This document shows positions 44,546 through 53,371 of a DNA stretch of 64,000 nucleotides, in pieces. The stretch covers positions 1-64,000 of the forward strand of contig JBBCJR010000009.1 of assembly GCA_037190805.1 (NCBI GenBank), given 5' to 3'. Numbering within the stretch: position 1 is the first letter of the stretch; the number at the start of each line of letters is the position of its first letter. A model generated the notes under the pieces. It made no database searches. It was not told where the DNA came from and worked only from the letters and a program-made list of their open reading frames with translations. A program made the position numbers and the translations under genes. This DNA comes from JBBCJR01 sp037190805. Lineage in GTDB: Bacteria; Pseudomonadota; Alphaproteobacteria; Sphingomonadales; Sphingomonadaceae.

Positions 44546-44905
44546 TCAATCCCTGCGACGGGTTACACGGGCACTGGCGGTGCCATTGGCCAGCGCGCCT
44601 GGTTTTTCAACCACCACTTCGGCACTTTGCACCCCGGTTTCGGCGAGGCAAGCGGTTGCCAGCCGAGAGGCGAAGGTTTCGATGAGGGCGATATGCTGTT
44701 CCGCCAACGCCTCGGCATGACCGACAATACGGCTGTAGTCGACGGTTGCCGACAGACTGTCGGTGGTAACCGGGGAAACCTCGAGCCGCACCGCCACGCG
44801 CAACGTCTGCCGGCGACCTTCCTCATGGGGATAGGCACCGATCCTGGCGGCAAGACGGATGTCCTCCACCCGGACTTCCATCATCGTAGTCGAAGGTGTC
44901 GTCAT
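44546..44905 (-). CDS. folB: Dihydroneopterin aldolase (FolB)
   Basis: A 119-residue protein of the FolB family: D-I-R-L-A-A-R-I-G-A-Y-P-H-E near the start, V-D-Y-S-R-I-V in the middle and a C-terminal V-V-V-E-K-P catalytic lysine region. It cleaves dihydroneopterin to 6-hydroxymethyldihydropterin in folate synthesis. The start is ATG 44905; a GTG at 44911 overlapping the folD stop is the alternative. Last gene of the purU-folD-folB group. Confidence 0.82.
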   Translation of the reverse strand: MTTPSTTMMEVRVEDIRLAARIGAYPHEEGRRQTLRVAVRLEVSPVTTDSLSATVDYSRIVGHAEALAEQHIALIETFASRLATACLAETGVQSAEVVVEKPGALANGTASARVTRRRD

Positions 44906-44907
44906 CG

Positions 44908-45777
44908 TCACCGACCCAACCCGTGCAGGGTCCTTGCCGCCGACAGGGTGTTGGCCATCAGGCAGGCGATGGTCATCGGGCCGACGCCGCCCGGCACCGG
45001 CGTCACGGCACGGGCATGGTCGAGTTCGGCTGTCACCGCATCACCGACGATACGTCCCTTCCCGGCCTCGTCGAACACGCGGTTGATGCCGACGTCGACC
45101 ACCACCGCTCCAGGCTTCACCCAGTCACCTCGCACCAAGCCAGGGCTGCCGGCGGCAACGATGACGATATCCGCCGCGCGAACGATATCGGGCAGGTTGC
45201 GGGTCAGGATGTGCGTCACGGTAACCGTGCACTCGCGCTCTAGGAGCAGCAGGGCGACGGGCTTGCCGACGATGTTCGACTTGCCGATCACCACCGCCTT
45301 CAACCCACGATAATCGTCGATCACCGTGTCGAGCAGCATCATGCAGCCAAGCGGCGTGCACGGCACCAGAGTCTCGCTGCCGATCGACAACCGGCCGACA
45401 TTGACCGGATGGAAACCGTCCACGTCCTTGGCCGGATCGATACGGTCGAGAACGAGCGACGCGTCGATCTGGCTGGGCAGCGGCAACTGGACCAGGATAC
45501 CGTGAATGGCCGGATCGGCATTGAGGGCATCGATCAGTTCCAGCAGCGCCGCCTCGCTGGTCGCCGCGTCGAGGCGATGTTCGATCGAACCGATGCCTGC
45601 CCGGCCACAGGCCGCGACCTTGCGCCGCACATAGACCTGACTGGCCGCATCGTCGCCAACCAGCACCACCGCCAGCGCCGGGCGAGCGCCCGTCTCGGCC
45701 CGGAATGCCCCGACACCCGCGGCGACCTCATCGATCACCGTGGCGGCGAGCGCCGTGCCATCAATCACCTCGGCCAT
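44908..45777 (-). CDS. folD: Bifunctional methylene-THF dehydrogenase / methenyl-THF cyclohydrolase
   Basis: A 289-residue FolD enzyme with the family landmarks Y-V-R-R-K (catalytic Lys about 55), Q-L-P-L-P, P-A-K-D-V-D-G-F-H-P, C-T-P-L-G, V-I-G-K-S-N-I-V-G-K-P and P-V-P-G-G-V-G-P-M-T. It interconverts 5,10-methylene-THF, methenyl-THF and 10-formyl-THF with NADP. It lies between purU and folB on the minus strand with 11-nt and overlapping junctions, hence one operon. It connects MetF and PurU in the C1 route next to ligM. Confidence 0.95.
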   Translation of the reverse strand: MAEVIDGTALAATVIDEVAAGVGAFRAETGARPALAVVLVGDDAASQVYVRRKVAACGRAGIGSIEHRLDAATSEAALLELIDALNADPAIHGILVQLPLPSQIDASLVLDRIDPAKDVDGFHPVNVGRLSIGSETLVPCTPLGCMMLLDTVIDDYRGLKAVVIGKSNIVGKPVALLLLERECTVTVTHILTRNLPDIVRAADIVIVAAGSPGLVRGDWVKPGAVVVDVGINRVFDEAGKGRIVGDAVTAELDHARAVTPVPGGVGPMTIACLMANTLSAARTLHGLGR

Positions 45778-45788
45778 GGTGGCGACAC

Positions 45789-46649
45789 TCAATGCTGAAA
45801 GACGACCGTCTTGCTTCCGTTGACGAACACCCGGCCTTCCAGATGGAACTGGACGGCGCTCGCCAACACCCGCCGCTCGATATCGCGGCCCTTGCGGACC
45901 AGATCGTCTGGGGTGTCGGCATGGGTGATCGGCTCGACGTCCTGATGGATGATCGGACCCTCGTCAAGGTCGGCGGTGACATAGTGGGCAGTGGCGCCGA
46001 TCATCTTCACGCCGCGACCATGGGCCTGATGATAGGGCTTGGCCCCCTTGAAGCCGGGCAGGAAGCTGTGATGGATATTGATGCAGCGGCCAGCCAGAAA
46101 CGCCGCCAGATCATCGGACAGAATCTGCATGTAGCGGGCCAGTACCACCAGCTCGGCACCCGTTTCCTCCACCAGCGCCTTGATTCGCGCTTCCTGCTCG
46201 GACTTCGTGTCTCTCGTGACCGGCAGATGATGATAGGAAATGCCGTCGATCAGCGAGATCGACAGCGCCTCGCGCGGATGGTTCGAGATGATGCCGACGA
46301 CATCCATGTCCAGTTCGCCGATGCGGTGACGATAGAGCAGATCGCCCAGGCAATGGTCGAACTTCGACACCATCAGCATCACCCGCGTGCGGTGGCCGGT
46401 TTCGTTGAGTTGCCACTGCATGCCAAGGTCGGCCGCCACCGGCTCGAACCGCTCCCTTAGCGTCACGATATCCAGCGCGGGGTCCAGCACCTCATAGTGC
46501 ACCCGCATGAAGAACAGCCCCGTATCGGGGTCGTCGAACTGGTGCGAGCTGCGGATATTGCAGCCGTTTTCCGCCAGAAACGCGGCGACGGCGGCCACCA
46601 GGCCCGGCCGGTCCTCGCAGGTCAACGTCAAGATATGGGTGGTGTGCAC
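45789..46649 (-). CDS. purU: Formyltetrahydrofolate deformylase
   Basis: A 286-residue PurU: N-terminal ACT domain (about 1-85, L-T-C-E-D-R-P-G-L-V-A-A-V) and C-terminal formyl-THF hydrolase domain with active-site N-I-H-H-S-F-L-P-G-F, H-G-R-G-V-K-M-I-G-A-T-A-H and the catalytic aspartate region (D-L-D-E-G-P-I-I). It hydrolyses 10-formyl-THF to formate and THF. The GTG at 46649 is chosen because AAGGAGAGG lies just upstream; longer in-frame starts are not supported. Divergent from ligM. Confidence 0.93.
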   Translation of the reverse strand: MHTTHILTLTCEDRPGLVAAVAAFLAENGCNIRSSHQFDDPDTGLFFMRVHYEVLDPALDIVTLRERFEPVAADLGMQWQLNETGHRTRVMLMVSKFDHCLGDLLYRHRIGELDMDVVGIISNHPREALSISLIDGISYHHLPVTRDTKSEQEARIKALVEETGAELVVLARYMQILSDDLAAFLAGRCINIHHSFLPGFKGAKPYHQAHGRGVKMIGATAHYVTADLDEGPIIHQDVEPITHADTPDDLVRKGRDIERRVLASAVQFHLEGRVFVNGSKTVVFQH

Positions 46650-46716
46650 GGCGCCCCTCTCCTTCCCGGCGATGCCGAAGCAGCCCGCCGCGAGTCTCTT
46701 CAAATCTGTTTGCGAG

Positions 46717-46736
46717 ACATACAAAATAATGTATGT
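46717..46736. promoter_or_regulatory. Inverted repeat upstream of ligM (candidate MarR operator)
   Basis: ACATACA (46717-46723) and TGTATGT (46730-46736) form a perfect inverted repeat with 6-nt spacer in the purU/ligM divergent region, 68 nt before the ligM start. Size and symmetry suit a MarR-family dimer, and a MarR gene lies at 49248. Confidence 0.6.
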
Positions 46737-46804
46737 GTTATCTACTAATTTCTGCCGACTCAGACGGTCGGCACCGTTCACGTCCAGAATCGATGGAGAG
46801 GAAG

Positions 46805-48205
46805 ATGAGCCAGAATCTCGAGCAGGTGCTGCAGAACGCCGGCAACCCGGTGGACATGCTCCGCAATTCCCAGATCGGCGCCTATGTCTATCCTGTGGTC
46901 GCGCCCGAGTTTCACAACTGGCGGTCAGAACAGTGGGCTTGGCAGCATTCGGCTGTGCTGTTCGACCAGTCCCATCACATGGTCGACCTCTATATCCGCG
47001 GGAAGGACGCCCTGCGCCTGATCAGCGACACCGCGATCAACTCGACCAAGAATTTCAAGATCAACCAGGCCAAGCAGTACGTCCCGACGACGCCCTATGG
47101 CCATGTCATCGGCGACGGCATCCTCTTCTACCTCGCCGAGGAAGAGTTCGTGTATGTCGGCCGCGCGCCGGCCGCGAACTGGCTGATGTTCCATGCCGCG
47201 ACCGGCGGCTATGACGTCGAGATCGTCAAGGACGACCGCAGCCCGTCGCGCCCGATGGGCAAGCCGGTCAGCCGCATCTCGTGGCGCTTCCAGATTCAGG
47301 GTCCGAACGCCTGGGCGATCATCGAGAAGCTGAACGGCGGTCCGGTCGAGCAGCTCAAGTTCTTCAACATGAGCACCATGACAATCGCCGGCAAGACGGT
47401 CCGCACCCTGCGCCACGGCATGTCGGGCGCGCCAGGCCTGGAAATCTGGGGCCCCTATGCCGAGCAGGACGAAATCCGCGCCGCCATTCTGGAAGCCGGC
47501 AAGGAATTCGGCATCGTCCCCTGCGGCAGCCGCGCCTATCCGTCGAACACGCTGGAATCGGGCTGGATCCCCTCGCCGCTGCCCGCCATCTACACCGGCG
47601 ACAAGCTCAAGGCCTACCGTGAATGGCTGGGCGGCGACAGCTACGAAGCCACCGGCGCCATCGGCGGCAGCTTCGTGTCCGACAAGATCGAGGATTATTA
47701 CCTTAATCCGTGGGATCTGGGTTACGGCCCGTTCGTCAAGTTCGACCACGATTTCCACGGCCGCGAAGCACTCGAGGCGCTGAACCCCGCCGAACAGCGC
47801 AAGAAGGTGACGCTGGCCTGGAACGGCGAGGACATGGCGAAGATCTACGCCTCGCTGTTCGACGGCAGCGAGACGCCCTACAAGTTCTTCGACCTGCCGC
47901 TCGCGAATTACGCCTCGTCGAACTACGACCGGGTCGTCGATGCCGGCGGCCGCACCGTCGGCGTCTCGATGTTCACCGGCTACAGCTACAACGAGAAGTC
48001 GGCCCTCAGCCTGGCGACCGTCGACCACGAGATTCCGGTCGGCACCGAGCTGCGCGTCGTGTGGGGCGAGCCGAACGGCGGCACCGCCAAGACCACCGTC
48101 GAACCCCACAAGCAGATCGAGGTTCGCGCCGTGGTCAGCCCGGTGCCTTATTCCAAGGTCGCCCGCGAAACCTACCAGGACGGCTGGCGTACCGCTCGCG
48201 ACTGA
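46805..48205 (+). CDS. ligM: Tetrahydrofolate-dependent aromatic O-demethylase LigM
   Basis: A 466-residue aminomethyltransferase-fold (GcvT-like) protein closely matching LigM of Sphingobium SYK-6 along its whole length: N-S-Q-I-G-A-Y-V-Y-P-V-V-A-P-E-F, D-Q-S-H-H-M-V-D-L-Y-I-R-G-K-D-A-L, A-Y-P-S-N-T-L-E-S-G-W-I-P-S-P-L, V-K-F-D-H-D-F, and A-V-V-S-P-V-P-Y-S. It transfers the methyl of vanillate or 3-O-methylgallate to THF, giving protocatechuate or gallate and 5-methyl-THF. The syringate enzyme DesA is a relative and remains an alternative. The ATG at 46805 follows AGAGGAAG. It is followed by metF. Confidence 0.93.
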   Translation: MSQNLEQVLQNAGNPVDMLRNSQIGAYVYPVVAPEFHNWRSEQWAWQHSAVLFDQSHHMVDLYIRGKDALRLISDTAINSTKNFKINQAKQYVPTTPYGHVIGDGILFYLAEEEFVYVGRAPAANWLMFHAATGGYDVEIVKDDRSPSRPMGKPVSRISWRFQIQGPNAWAIIEKLNGGPVEQLKFFNMSTMTIAGKTVRTLRHGMSGAPGLEIWGPYAEQDEIRAAILEAGKEFGIVPCGSRAYPSNTLESGWIPSPLPAIYTGDKLKAYREWLGGDSYEATGAIGGSFVSDKIEDYYLNPWDLGYGPFVKFDHDFHGREALEALNPAEQRKKVTLAWNGEDMAKIYASLFDGSETPYKFFDLPLANYASSNYDRVVDAGGRTVGVSMFTGYSYNEKSALSLATVDHEIPVGTELRVVWGEPNGGTAKTTVEPHKQIEVRAVVSPVPYSKVARETYQDGWRTARD

Positions 48206-48213
48206 TGCGTCGC

Positions 48214-48245
48214 GCCGGGCGGGTCCTCTTCCGGTCCCGCCCGGC
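48214..48245 (+). terminator. Hairpin between ligM and metF
   Basis: GCCGGGCGGG (48214-48223) pairs perfectly with CCCGCCCGGC (48236-48245) over a 12-nt loop. No T-run follows, so it may attenuate transcription or stabilise the upstream ligM message rather than end it fully. Confidence 0.5.
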
Positions 48246-48293
48246 CCTTCACTTCTACCTCCACACGCCATCGTGATTCGAGGAGTACCGGGC

Positions 48294-49175
48294 ATGAGCG
48301 CCATCGCTGTCGCCTCGCCGTCCCCGGCCTATAACGCGAACCGCCTGTTTTCCGGGCTGTCGCTGGAAATCACCGCCAGGGACACCGCCAGCCTGCCCGC
48401 AGTCGCCGAGCGGCTGGCGCCGGGAACCCGCGTCTCCATCACCTTCCTGCCCAAGGAGGACGCAGCCAAGCGGCTGGCGGCCGTTCGCGCCGTGATCGAC
48501 AGTGGCCTCAAGCCGGTGCCGCATATCTCCGCCCGTCGCATCGGATCCGAGGCGGAGCTGGAGGCCTATCTGGACGCGCTGGCGGCGCTGGATGCCACGC
48601 GGGAACTGTTCGTCGTCGCTGGCGACCCCGACACCCCGATGGGTCCCTATGAAGACGCGCTGGCGATCATCCGGTCGGGACTGCTGGCCCGTTACGGAGT
48701 CGAGCATGTCGGTATCGGCGGCTATCCGGAAGGCCACCCCCAGATCGACGATACCAAATTGTGGGCCGCACTCCGCGACAAGGCGGCGGCTGTCGCCGAT
48801 CAGGGCATGAGCCTGTCGGTCCTCACCCAGTTCGGTTTCGATGCAGAGCCGGTCCTCCGCTGGTTGACGGCCGTGCGCGCCGCCGGGATCGCCGCACCCG
48901 TGCGCCTTGGCGTGCCAGGTCCCGCGAGCGCGACAACGCTGATGCGCTTCGCCGCCCGTTGCGGCGTCGGCGCCTCGACCTCGGTACTGCGCAAATACGG
49001 GCTGTCGCTGACCAGGCTGATGCAGACGGCGGGGCCGGACAAATATATCGCCGCACTGCTCGACGGCCTGTCGGTCGACACGCACGGCGATGTCGGCCTG
49101 CACTTCTATCCGTTCGGCGGCCTCGACAGCACCGTCAGTTGGATCAACGACTTCGCCGGCCTCCAACGCCCCTGA
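48294..49175 (+). CDS. metF: 5,10-methylenetetrahydrofolate reductase
   Basis: A 293-residue MetF-type flavoprotein barrel: S-L-E-I-T-A-R in place of the classical F-E-F-F-P-P, H-I-S-A-R-R, G-D-P-D-T-P-M-G, G-I-G-G-Y-P-E-G-H-P and L-T-Q-F-G-F-D. After ligM it would act in the oxidative direction, turning 5-methyl-THF into methylene-THF, as proposed for SYK-6. The ATG at 48294 follows GAGGAG. Confidence 0.92.
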   Translation: MSAIAVASPSPAYNANRLFSGLSLEITARDTASLPAVAERLAPGTRVSITFLPKEDAAKRLAAVRAVIDSGLKPVPHISARRIGSEAELEAYLDALAALDATRELFVVAGDPDTPMGPYEDALAIIRSGLLARYGVEHVGIGGYPEGHPQIDDTKLWAALRDKAAAVADQGMSLSVLTQFGFDAEPVLRWLTAVRAAGIAAPVRLGVPGPASATTLMRFAARCGVGASTSVLRKYGLSLTRLMQTAGPDKYIAALLDGLSVDTHGDVGLHFYPFGGLDSTVSWINDFAGLQRP

Positions 49176-49247
49176 CGGCAAGCGCGGATTCGTTGACGCT
49201 GGCTTGCCGCTCGTGCCAAGCAGCCCCCGATCAGCTTGGGGGCAGCG

Positions 49248-49727
49248 GTGACACGGCAAGAAGACGAGTTCACGACACCCGCGCCGGACGCAGGCGCGGG
49301 CGATCTCGACGACCTCGGACCGCTGACCGATATTCTCGGCTTTCACATCCGGCTCGCTCACGGCGCCGTCTATCGGCATTTCACCGAGACATTCCAGGAT
49401 CTCGACCTGACGCAGAAGCAGGTTTCGGTGTTGTGGCTACTGGCCGACCATCCGGGCCTCGCCCAGACTGATCTGTCGCGTCTCCTCAGGATGGACCGGG
49501 CGACGACGATGGCGCTGATCAACCGGCTTCAGGCCCGGCACCTGTTGCGTCGCGGCCGGTCGGCAGCGGACGGGCGCAAGCAGGCGCTGTTCCTTGAATC
49601 TGCCGGGGAGGAGATTCTGGCCCGCGCCAAGCAGGCGGTGCAGGACCATGAAGACTGGCTGAAATCGCGCTTTACCCCCAAGGAGGTGCAGCGACTGATC
49701 GAATTGCTCACCCGGATTCACCGCTAG
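49248..49727 (+). CDS. MarR-family regulator (DesR-like by context)
   Basis: A 159-residue MarR-type regulator with winged HTH (D-L-T-Q-K-Q-V-S-V-L-W-L-L-A-D-H-P-G, M-D-R-A-T-T-M-A-L-I-N-R-L). In SYK-6 the MarR protein DesR represses O-demethylase genes and responds to vanillate or syringate; the position here after ligM-metF suggests the same. The GTG at 49248 is preferred over an upstream TTG at 49236. A candidate operator is the inverted repeat at 46717. Confidence 0.85.
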   Translation: MTRQEDEFTTPAPDAGAGDLDDLGPLTDILGFHIRLAHGAVYRHFTETFQDLDLTQKQVSVLWLLADHPGLAQTDLSRLLRMDRATTMALINRLQARHLLRRGRSAADGRKQALFLESAGEEILARAKQAVQDHEDWLKSRFTPKEVQRLIELLTRIHR

Positions 49728-49746
49728 AGGCGGCTAAACACATTCC

Positions 49747-50916
49747 TCACAGCGGCAGTCCGACGTAATTTTCGGCGATCGACGTCTGCGCGGCAACCGA
49801 GGAGGCGATGTAATCGAGGTCGGCCACCTGCATCCGCCGGTCGAAGGCGTCGCCGTCCGGGAAGCGGTGCATCAGCTTGGTCAACTGCCAGGAAAAGCGT
49901 TCGGACTTCCACACCCGGGCCAGCGCGCGTCGTGAATAGTCGCCGATGCCGTCATTGTCGCCACGCTGGAAATAGCCGATCAGCGCGTCCGACAGATAGG
50001 TCACGTCCGATGCCGCGAGGTTCAGGCCCTTGGCCCCCGTCGGGGGCACGATATGCGCGCTGTCGCCGGCCAGGAACAGGCTGCCGTGACGCATCGGCTC
50101 GAACACGAAGGAGCGCAGGGGCGCGATCGACTTCTCGATCGCAGGTCCCCGCGTCATGTGCGCCGCCGCGTCCGGACCGAGGCGAACGGCAAGCTCGTCC
50201 CACAGCCGATCGTCGGGCCAGTCCTCCAGCTTCTCGTCCAGCGGCACCTGAATATAGTAGCGGCTGCGCGTCTCGGAACGCATCGAAGCGAGCGCGAAAC
50301 CGTGCTCGTGATTGGCGTAGATCAACTCGTGATTGCACGGGGGCACATCGGCCATGATCCCCAGCCAGCCGAACGGATAGACCTTTTCATAGGCCGTCGC
50401 CACCGACGCCGGAATGGCCTTGCGCGACGGACCGTGGAAACCGTCGCAGCCACAGATGAAGCGCGCGTCGATGCGATGCTCCGCGCCGTCCTTGGAATAG
50501 CCGAGCCACGGCGCATCGCCATCGACGTCGTGCAGCGTGACCTCGCCGGCCTCGTAAATGATCGTCAGGCCGCGCTCGGGTGCGGCACCCATCAGGTCGC
50601 GGGTCAGTTCGGTCTGGCCATAGACCATCACCTGTCGCCCGGTCAGCGCCGCGATATCGATACGGATCAGCCGCTCGCCATCGGCAAGGTTGAAGCCGTC
50701 ATGCGGCAGCCCCTCGGCATGCATGCGCGCGCCGAGGCCCAGCCGGTCCATCAGGTCCGTGGTGGTGCGCTCCAGAACGCCAGCACGGATACGGCCCAGC
50801 ACATAATCCGCCGACGCCCGTTCGACGACGACGACATCCAAGCCTTCGGCGCGCAGCAAATGACCAAGCAGCAGACCAGCAGGGCCGGCGCCGACGATCG
50901 CAACCTGGGTCCTCAT
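49747..50916 (-). CDS. pobA: 4-hydroxybenzoate 3-monooxygenase
   Basis: A 389-residue FAD monooxygenase of the PobA family: FAD motif V-A-I-V-G-A-G-P-A-G-L-L-L-G-H-L-L, E-R-A-S, R-I-R-A-G-V-L-E, the C-G-C-D-G-F-H-G-P-S-R segment (second FAD/NADPH motif) and G-D-S-A-H-I-V-P-P-T-G-A-K-G. It hydroxylates 4-hydroxybenzoate to protocatechuate with NADPH and O2. The start at 50916 follows AGGAGAAG. Divergent from the AraC-type pobR-like gene. Confidence 0.93.
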   Translation of the reverse strand: MRTQVAIVGAGPAGLLLGHLLRAEGLDVVVVERASADYVLGRIRAGVLERTTTDLMDRLGLGARMHAEGLPHDGFNLADGERLIRIDIAALTGRQVMVYGQTELTRDLMGAAPERGLTIIYEAGEVTLHDVDGDAPWLGYSKDGAEHRIDARFICGCDGFHGPSRKAIPASVATAYEKVYPFGWLGIMADVPPCNHELIYANHEHGFALASMRSETRSRYYIQVPLDEKLEDWPDDRLWDELAVRLGPDAAAHMTRGPAIEKSIAPLRSFVFEPMRHGSLFLAGDSAHIVPPTGAKGLNLAASDVTYLSDALIGYFQRGDNDGIGDYSRRALARVWKSERFSWQLTKLMHRFPDGDAFDRRMQVADLDYIASSVAAQTSIAENYVGLPL

Positions 50917-51033
50917 CAGCGCACTTCTCCTGAACGACCTGTCATTGCCGCGACAGTCGGGGACGGCGGACTTGCGCGCCATGTCATCGCCAGCCTAATG
51001 ATTGGACAAATCAACAGAGTGATCGCACGCAAG

Positions 51034-51918
51034 ATGCCTCCCTGCGCCGCCCCCGAGCCAGTCCCGGTCTTCTATCTCTATGGAGAACCTCAGCACGCGG
51101 TCGCCAAAGGCTTCGTCCATGTCGAAAGCCTGGACGATCGCTCGCGGCCAAGCGAATGGACGATCCACCCGCATGTCCACCGCGACCTCAACCACATCAT
51201 CCTGATCGCCGAAGGCGGCGGATCAATGCGGGCCGAGGGAACGACAGTCAGCTTCGACGCCCCCTCGCTGCTGCTGGTGCCGGCGGGCGTGATTCACGGC
51301 TTTTCCTGGTATGGCGAGTCCAGCGGCTGGGTGGTGACGATCGCCAACGACTATTTCAGCCACCTCGCGACCCGCGACGCCGACCTGAAGCCGCTGTTCC
51401 GCCACGCCGCCGCCGTCGAGCTGCTGGCGGAAGATCGCCTGCCCGTGGAAGCGGCCATTGGCGAAATGAGCCGCGAGCTGGGTTGGGCCGGTCCTGGCCA
51501 GCGGGCGGCGGTGGAAGCCGCGCTGCTGTCGCTGATGGTGAGGGCTCTGCGCCGGTCGCGGCTCGACCACCGGCCCGAAGCGGGACAGGCCCGGCAGGCG
51601 GCGCTGGTCGCGCGCCTGCGGGACCGGATCGAGGGGCGCTTCCGTCAGCGTGAGCCGGTCACCGAGCATGCCAAAGCGTTGGGCGTCAGCACCACTGCTC
51701 TCCGCCACGCCTGCGCCAGCGTCGCGGGAACCGCCCCCGCCGCCATGCTCGACGCGCGCGCCCTGCTGGAAGCGAAGCGGCTGCTGCTCTATTCCAACCT
51801 CTCGGTGGCCGAGGTCGGCTATGCGGTGGGCTTCGCCGACCCGGCCTATTTTTCGCGCTTCTTCACCCGGCATGCCGGGCAGTCGCCACGCGCCTTTCGC
51901 GACGCCTTGGCCGCCTGA
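51034..51918 (+). CDS. pobR: AraC-family activator (PobR-like)
   Basis: A 294-residue AraC/XylS-type regulator: cupin-like sensor domain (about 10-150; W-T-I-H-P-H-V-H-R-D-L-N-H, V-P-A-G-V-I-H-G-F) and two C-terminal HTH motifs (L-G-V-S-T-T-A-L-R-H and V-A-E-V-G-Y-A-V-G-F-A-D-P-A-Y-F-S-R-F-F). Divergent from pobA, the standard arrangement for its 4-hydroxybenzoate-responsive activator. An ATG at 50998 would add 12 residues; both starts are possible. Confidence 0.88.
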   Translation: MPPCAAPEPVPVFYLYGEPQHAVAKGFVHVESLDDRSRPSEWTIHPHVHRDLNHIILIAEGGGSMRAEGTTVSFDAPSLLLVPAGVIHGFSWYGESSGWVVTIANDYFSHLATRDADLKPLFRHAAAVELLAEDRLPVEAAIGEMSRELGWAGPGQRAAVEAALLSLMVRALRRSRLDHRPEAGQARQAALVARLRDRIEGRFRQREPVTEHAKALGVSTTALRHACASVAGTAPAAMLDARALLEAKRLLLYSNLSVAEVGYAVGFADPAYFSRFFTRHAGQSPRAFRDALAA

Positions 51919-51958
51919 CCGGCTTGCCAAGCGCCGCCGGGCGTTCCAAGGCGGGCGG

Positions 51959-52732
51959 ATGACCACGCCCTCCCGCCGCGAACCCCAGGGTCGCCTCAAG
52001 ACCGACACCCGCCCCGGCCAGCGCATCGCCAAGCTGCTGGCCCGCGCCGGCGTCGCCTCGCGCCGCGAGGTGGAACGGATGATCGCCGAAGGACGCGTCG
52101 CCCTCGACGGCACCATCCTCGACACGCCCGCCACCATCCTGACCTCGCTGAAGGGCATCACCGTCGATGGCAAGCCGGTGAAGCCTCCAATGGCCGCGCG
52201 GCTGTTCGCCTTTCACAAGCCGCCCGGCCTCCTCACCACGGCGTCCGATCCGCGCGGCCGGCCGACCATTTACGACCGCCTGCCCAACGATCTGCCGCGC
52301 GTGGTGCCGGTCGGGCGGCTGGACATGAACACCGAGGGGCTGCTGCTCCTCACCACCGACGGCGAGTTGAAGCGGGCGCTGGAATTGCCGCGCTCAGGGG
52401 TCGCGCGCATCTATCGCGCCCGCGTGTTCGGCGAGGTTCGACAAGACGCGCTGGAAAGCCTGATCGAGGGGATCGAGATCGACGGCATCCGCTATGGCTC
52501 GATCGACGCCAATCTGGAGCGCCGGACCGGCCGCAACGCCTGGCTCGAGATGAAGCTGGCCGAGGGCAAGAACCGCGAGGTGCGGCGCGTGCTCGAACAT
52601 CTCGGCCTTCAGGTGTCGCGCCTCATCCGCGTCGCTTATGGTCCCGTGGCGCTAGGGGAGTTGCCGGCGGGTCAGCTGTTCGAAGTGCCGACCCAGAAGG
52701 TCGCCGAGCTGCGCAAGTCACTGAAGGCATGA
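51959..52732 (+). CDS. RsuA/RluB-type pseudouridine synthase
   Basis: A 257-residue RNA pseudouridine synthase: N-terminal S4 domain (A-K-L-L-A-R-A-G-V-A-S-R-R-E) and catalytic domain with the nucleophilic Asp in P-V-G-R-L-D-M-N-T-E-G-L-L-L-L-T. The C-terminal N-R-E-V-R-R-V-L-E-H-L-G fits the RluB/RsuA group, which modifies 23S or 16S rRNA. It overlaps rsmD by 4 nt, so both rRNA-modification genes are coupled. Confidence 0.93.
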   Translation: MTTPSRREPQGRLKTDTRPGQRIAKLLARAGVASRREVERMIAEGRVALDGTILDTPATILTSLKGITVDGKPVKPPMAARLFAFHKPPGLLTTASDPRGRPTIYDRLPNDLPRVVPVGRLDMNTEGLLLLTTDGELKRALELPRSGVARIYRARVFGEVRQDALESLIEGIEIDGIRYGSIDANLERRTGRNAWLEMKLAEGKNREVRRVLEHLGLQVSRLIRVAYGPVALGELPAGQLFEVPTQKVAELRKSLKA

Positions 52733-53331
52733 GCCGGAACAAGCCCGCGCCCGCGATGCGGGTCATCGCCGGTCAATGGCGCGGGCGCCCGCTGGTGGCG
52801 CCGGCTGGCCACGTCACCCGTCCCACCAACGCGCGGGCGCGCGAAGCCCTGTTCTCGATGCTCGCCAGCCGCCTGGGCAGCTTCGAGGGGCTGGAGGTCG
52901 CCGACCTGTTCGCCGGGTCGGGCGCACTGGGGCTGGAGGCGCTGTCACGCGGTGCCGCCCGCTGCCGCTTCGTCGAGCGCGACCCTGCCGCCCTTGCCGC
53001 GCTCAAAGCCAATATCGCCGCCTTCGGCGCGGGCGACCGGGCCGACGTCATTTCTACCCCGGTCGAGGCGCTGCCCGCCACCGGTCGCCCCGCCGACCTC
53101 ATCCTTCTCGATCCACCCTACGGGTCGGGGGCCGGTGTGACGGCACTCGCCCGGCTCCACATGCAGGGCTGGGTCGCGCCTGGAGCCTGGATCAGCCTGG
53201 AAACGGAGGCCAGTGAAGCCACAACTGCGGCAGGTTTCGTCATCGATGTCGAGCGCAGCCACGGCAAGGCGCACCTGACGCTGATGCGCGCAGCGGCAGC
53301 TGATCTGGGCAATGGCGGGGAAATCCGATAG
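52729..53331 (+). CDS. rsmD: 16S rRNA (guanine-966 N2)-methyltransferase
   Basis: A 200-residue SAM methyltransferase of the RsmD family: R-V-I-A-G-Q-W-R-G-R start, T-R-P-T-N-A-R-A-R-E-A-L-F motif, SAM motif D-L-F-A-G-S-G-A-L-G-L-E, and catalytic D-P-P-Y-G-S. It methylates G966 of 16S rRNA. The ATG overlaps the preceding pseudouridine synthase stop. Confidence 0.95.
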   Translation: MSRNKPAPAMRVIAGQWRGRPLVAPAGHVTRPTNARAREALFSMLASRLGSFEGLEVADLFAGSGALGLEALSRGAARCRFVERDPAALAALKANIAAFGAGDRADVISTPVEALPATGRPADLILLDPPYGSGAGVTALARLHMQGWVAPGAWISLETEASEATTAAGFVIDVERSHGKAHLTLMRAAAADLGNGGEIR

Positions 53332-53371
53332 AGCCTCGGCCGCTTCTCCCCTGCCGAAAGGTCGACCGTCC

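Noticed and set aside
44520..44560. T-arm-like GGTTCAATCC near the folB 3' end
   Set aside because: No acceptor or anticodon arm can be built around it.
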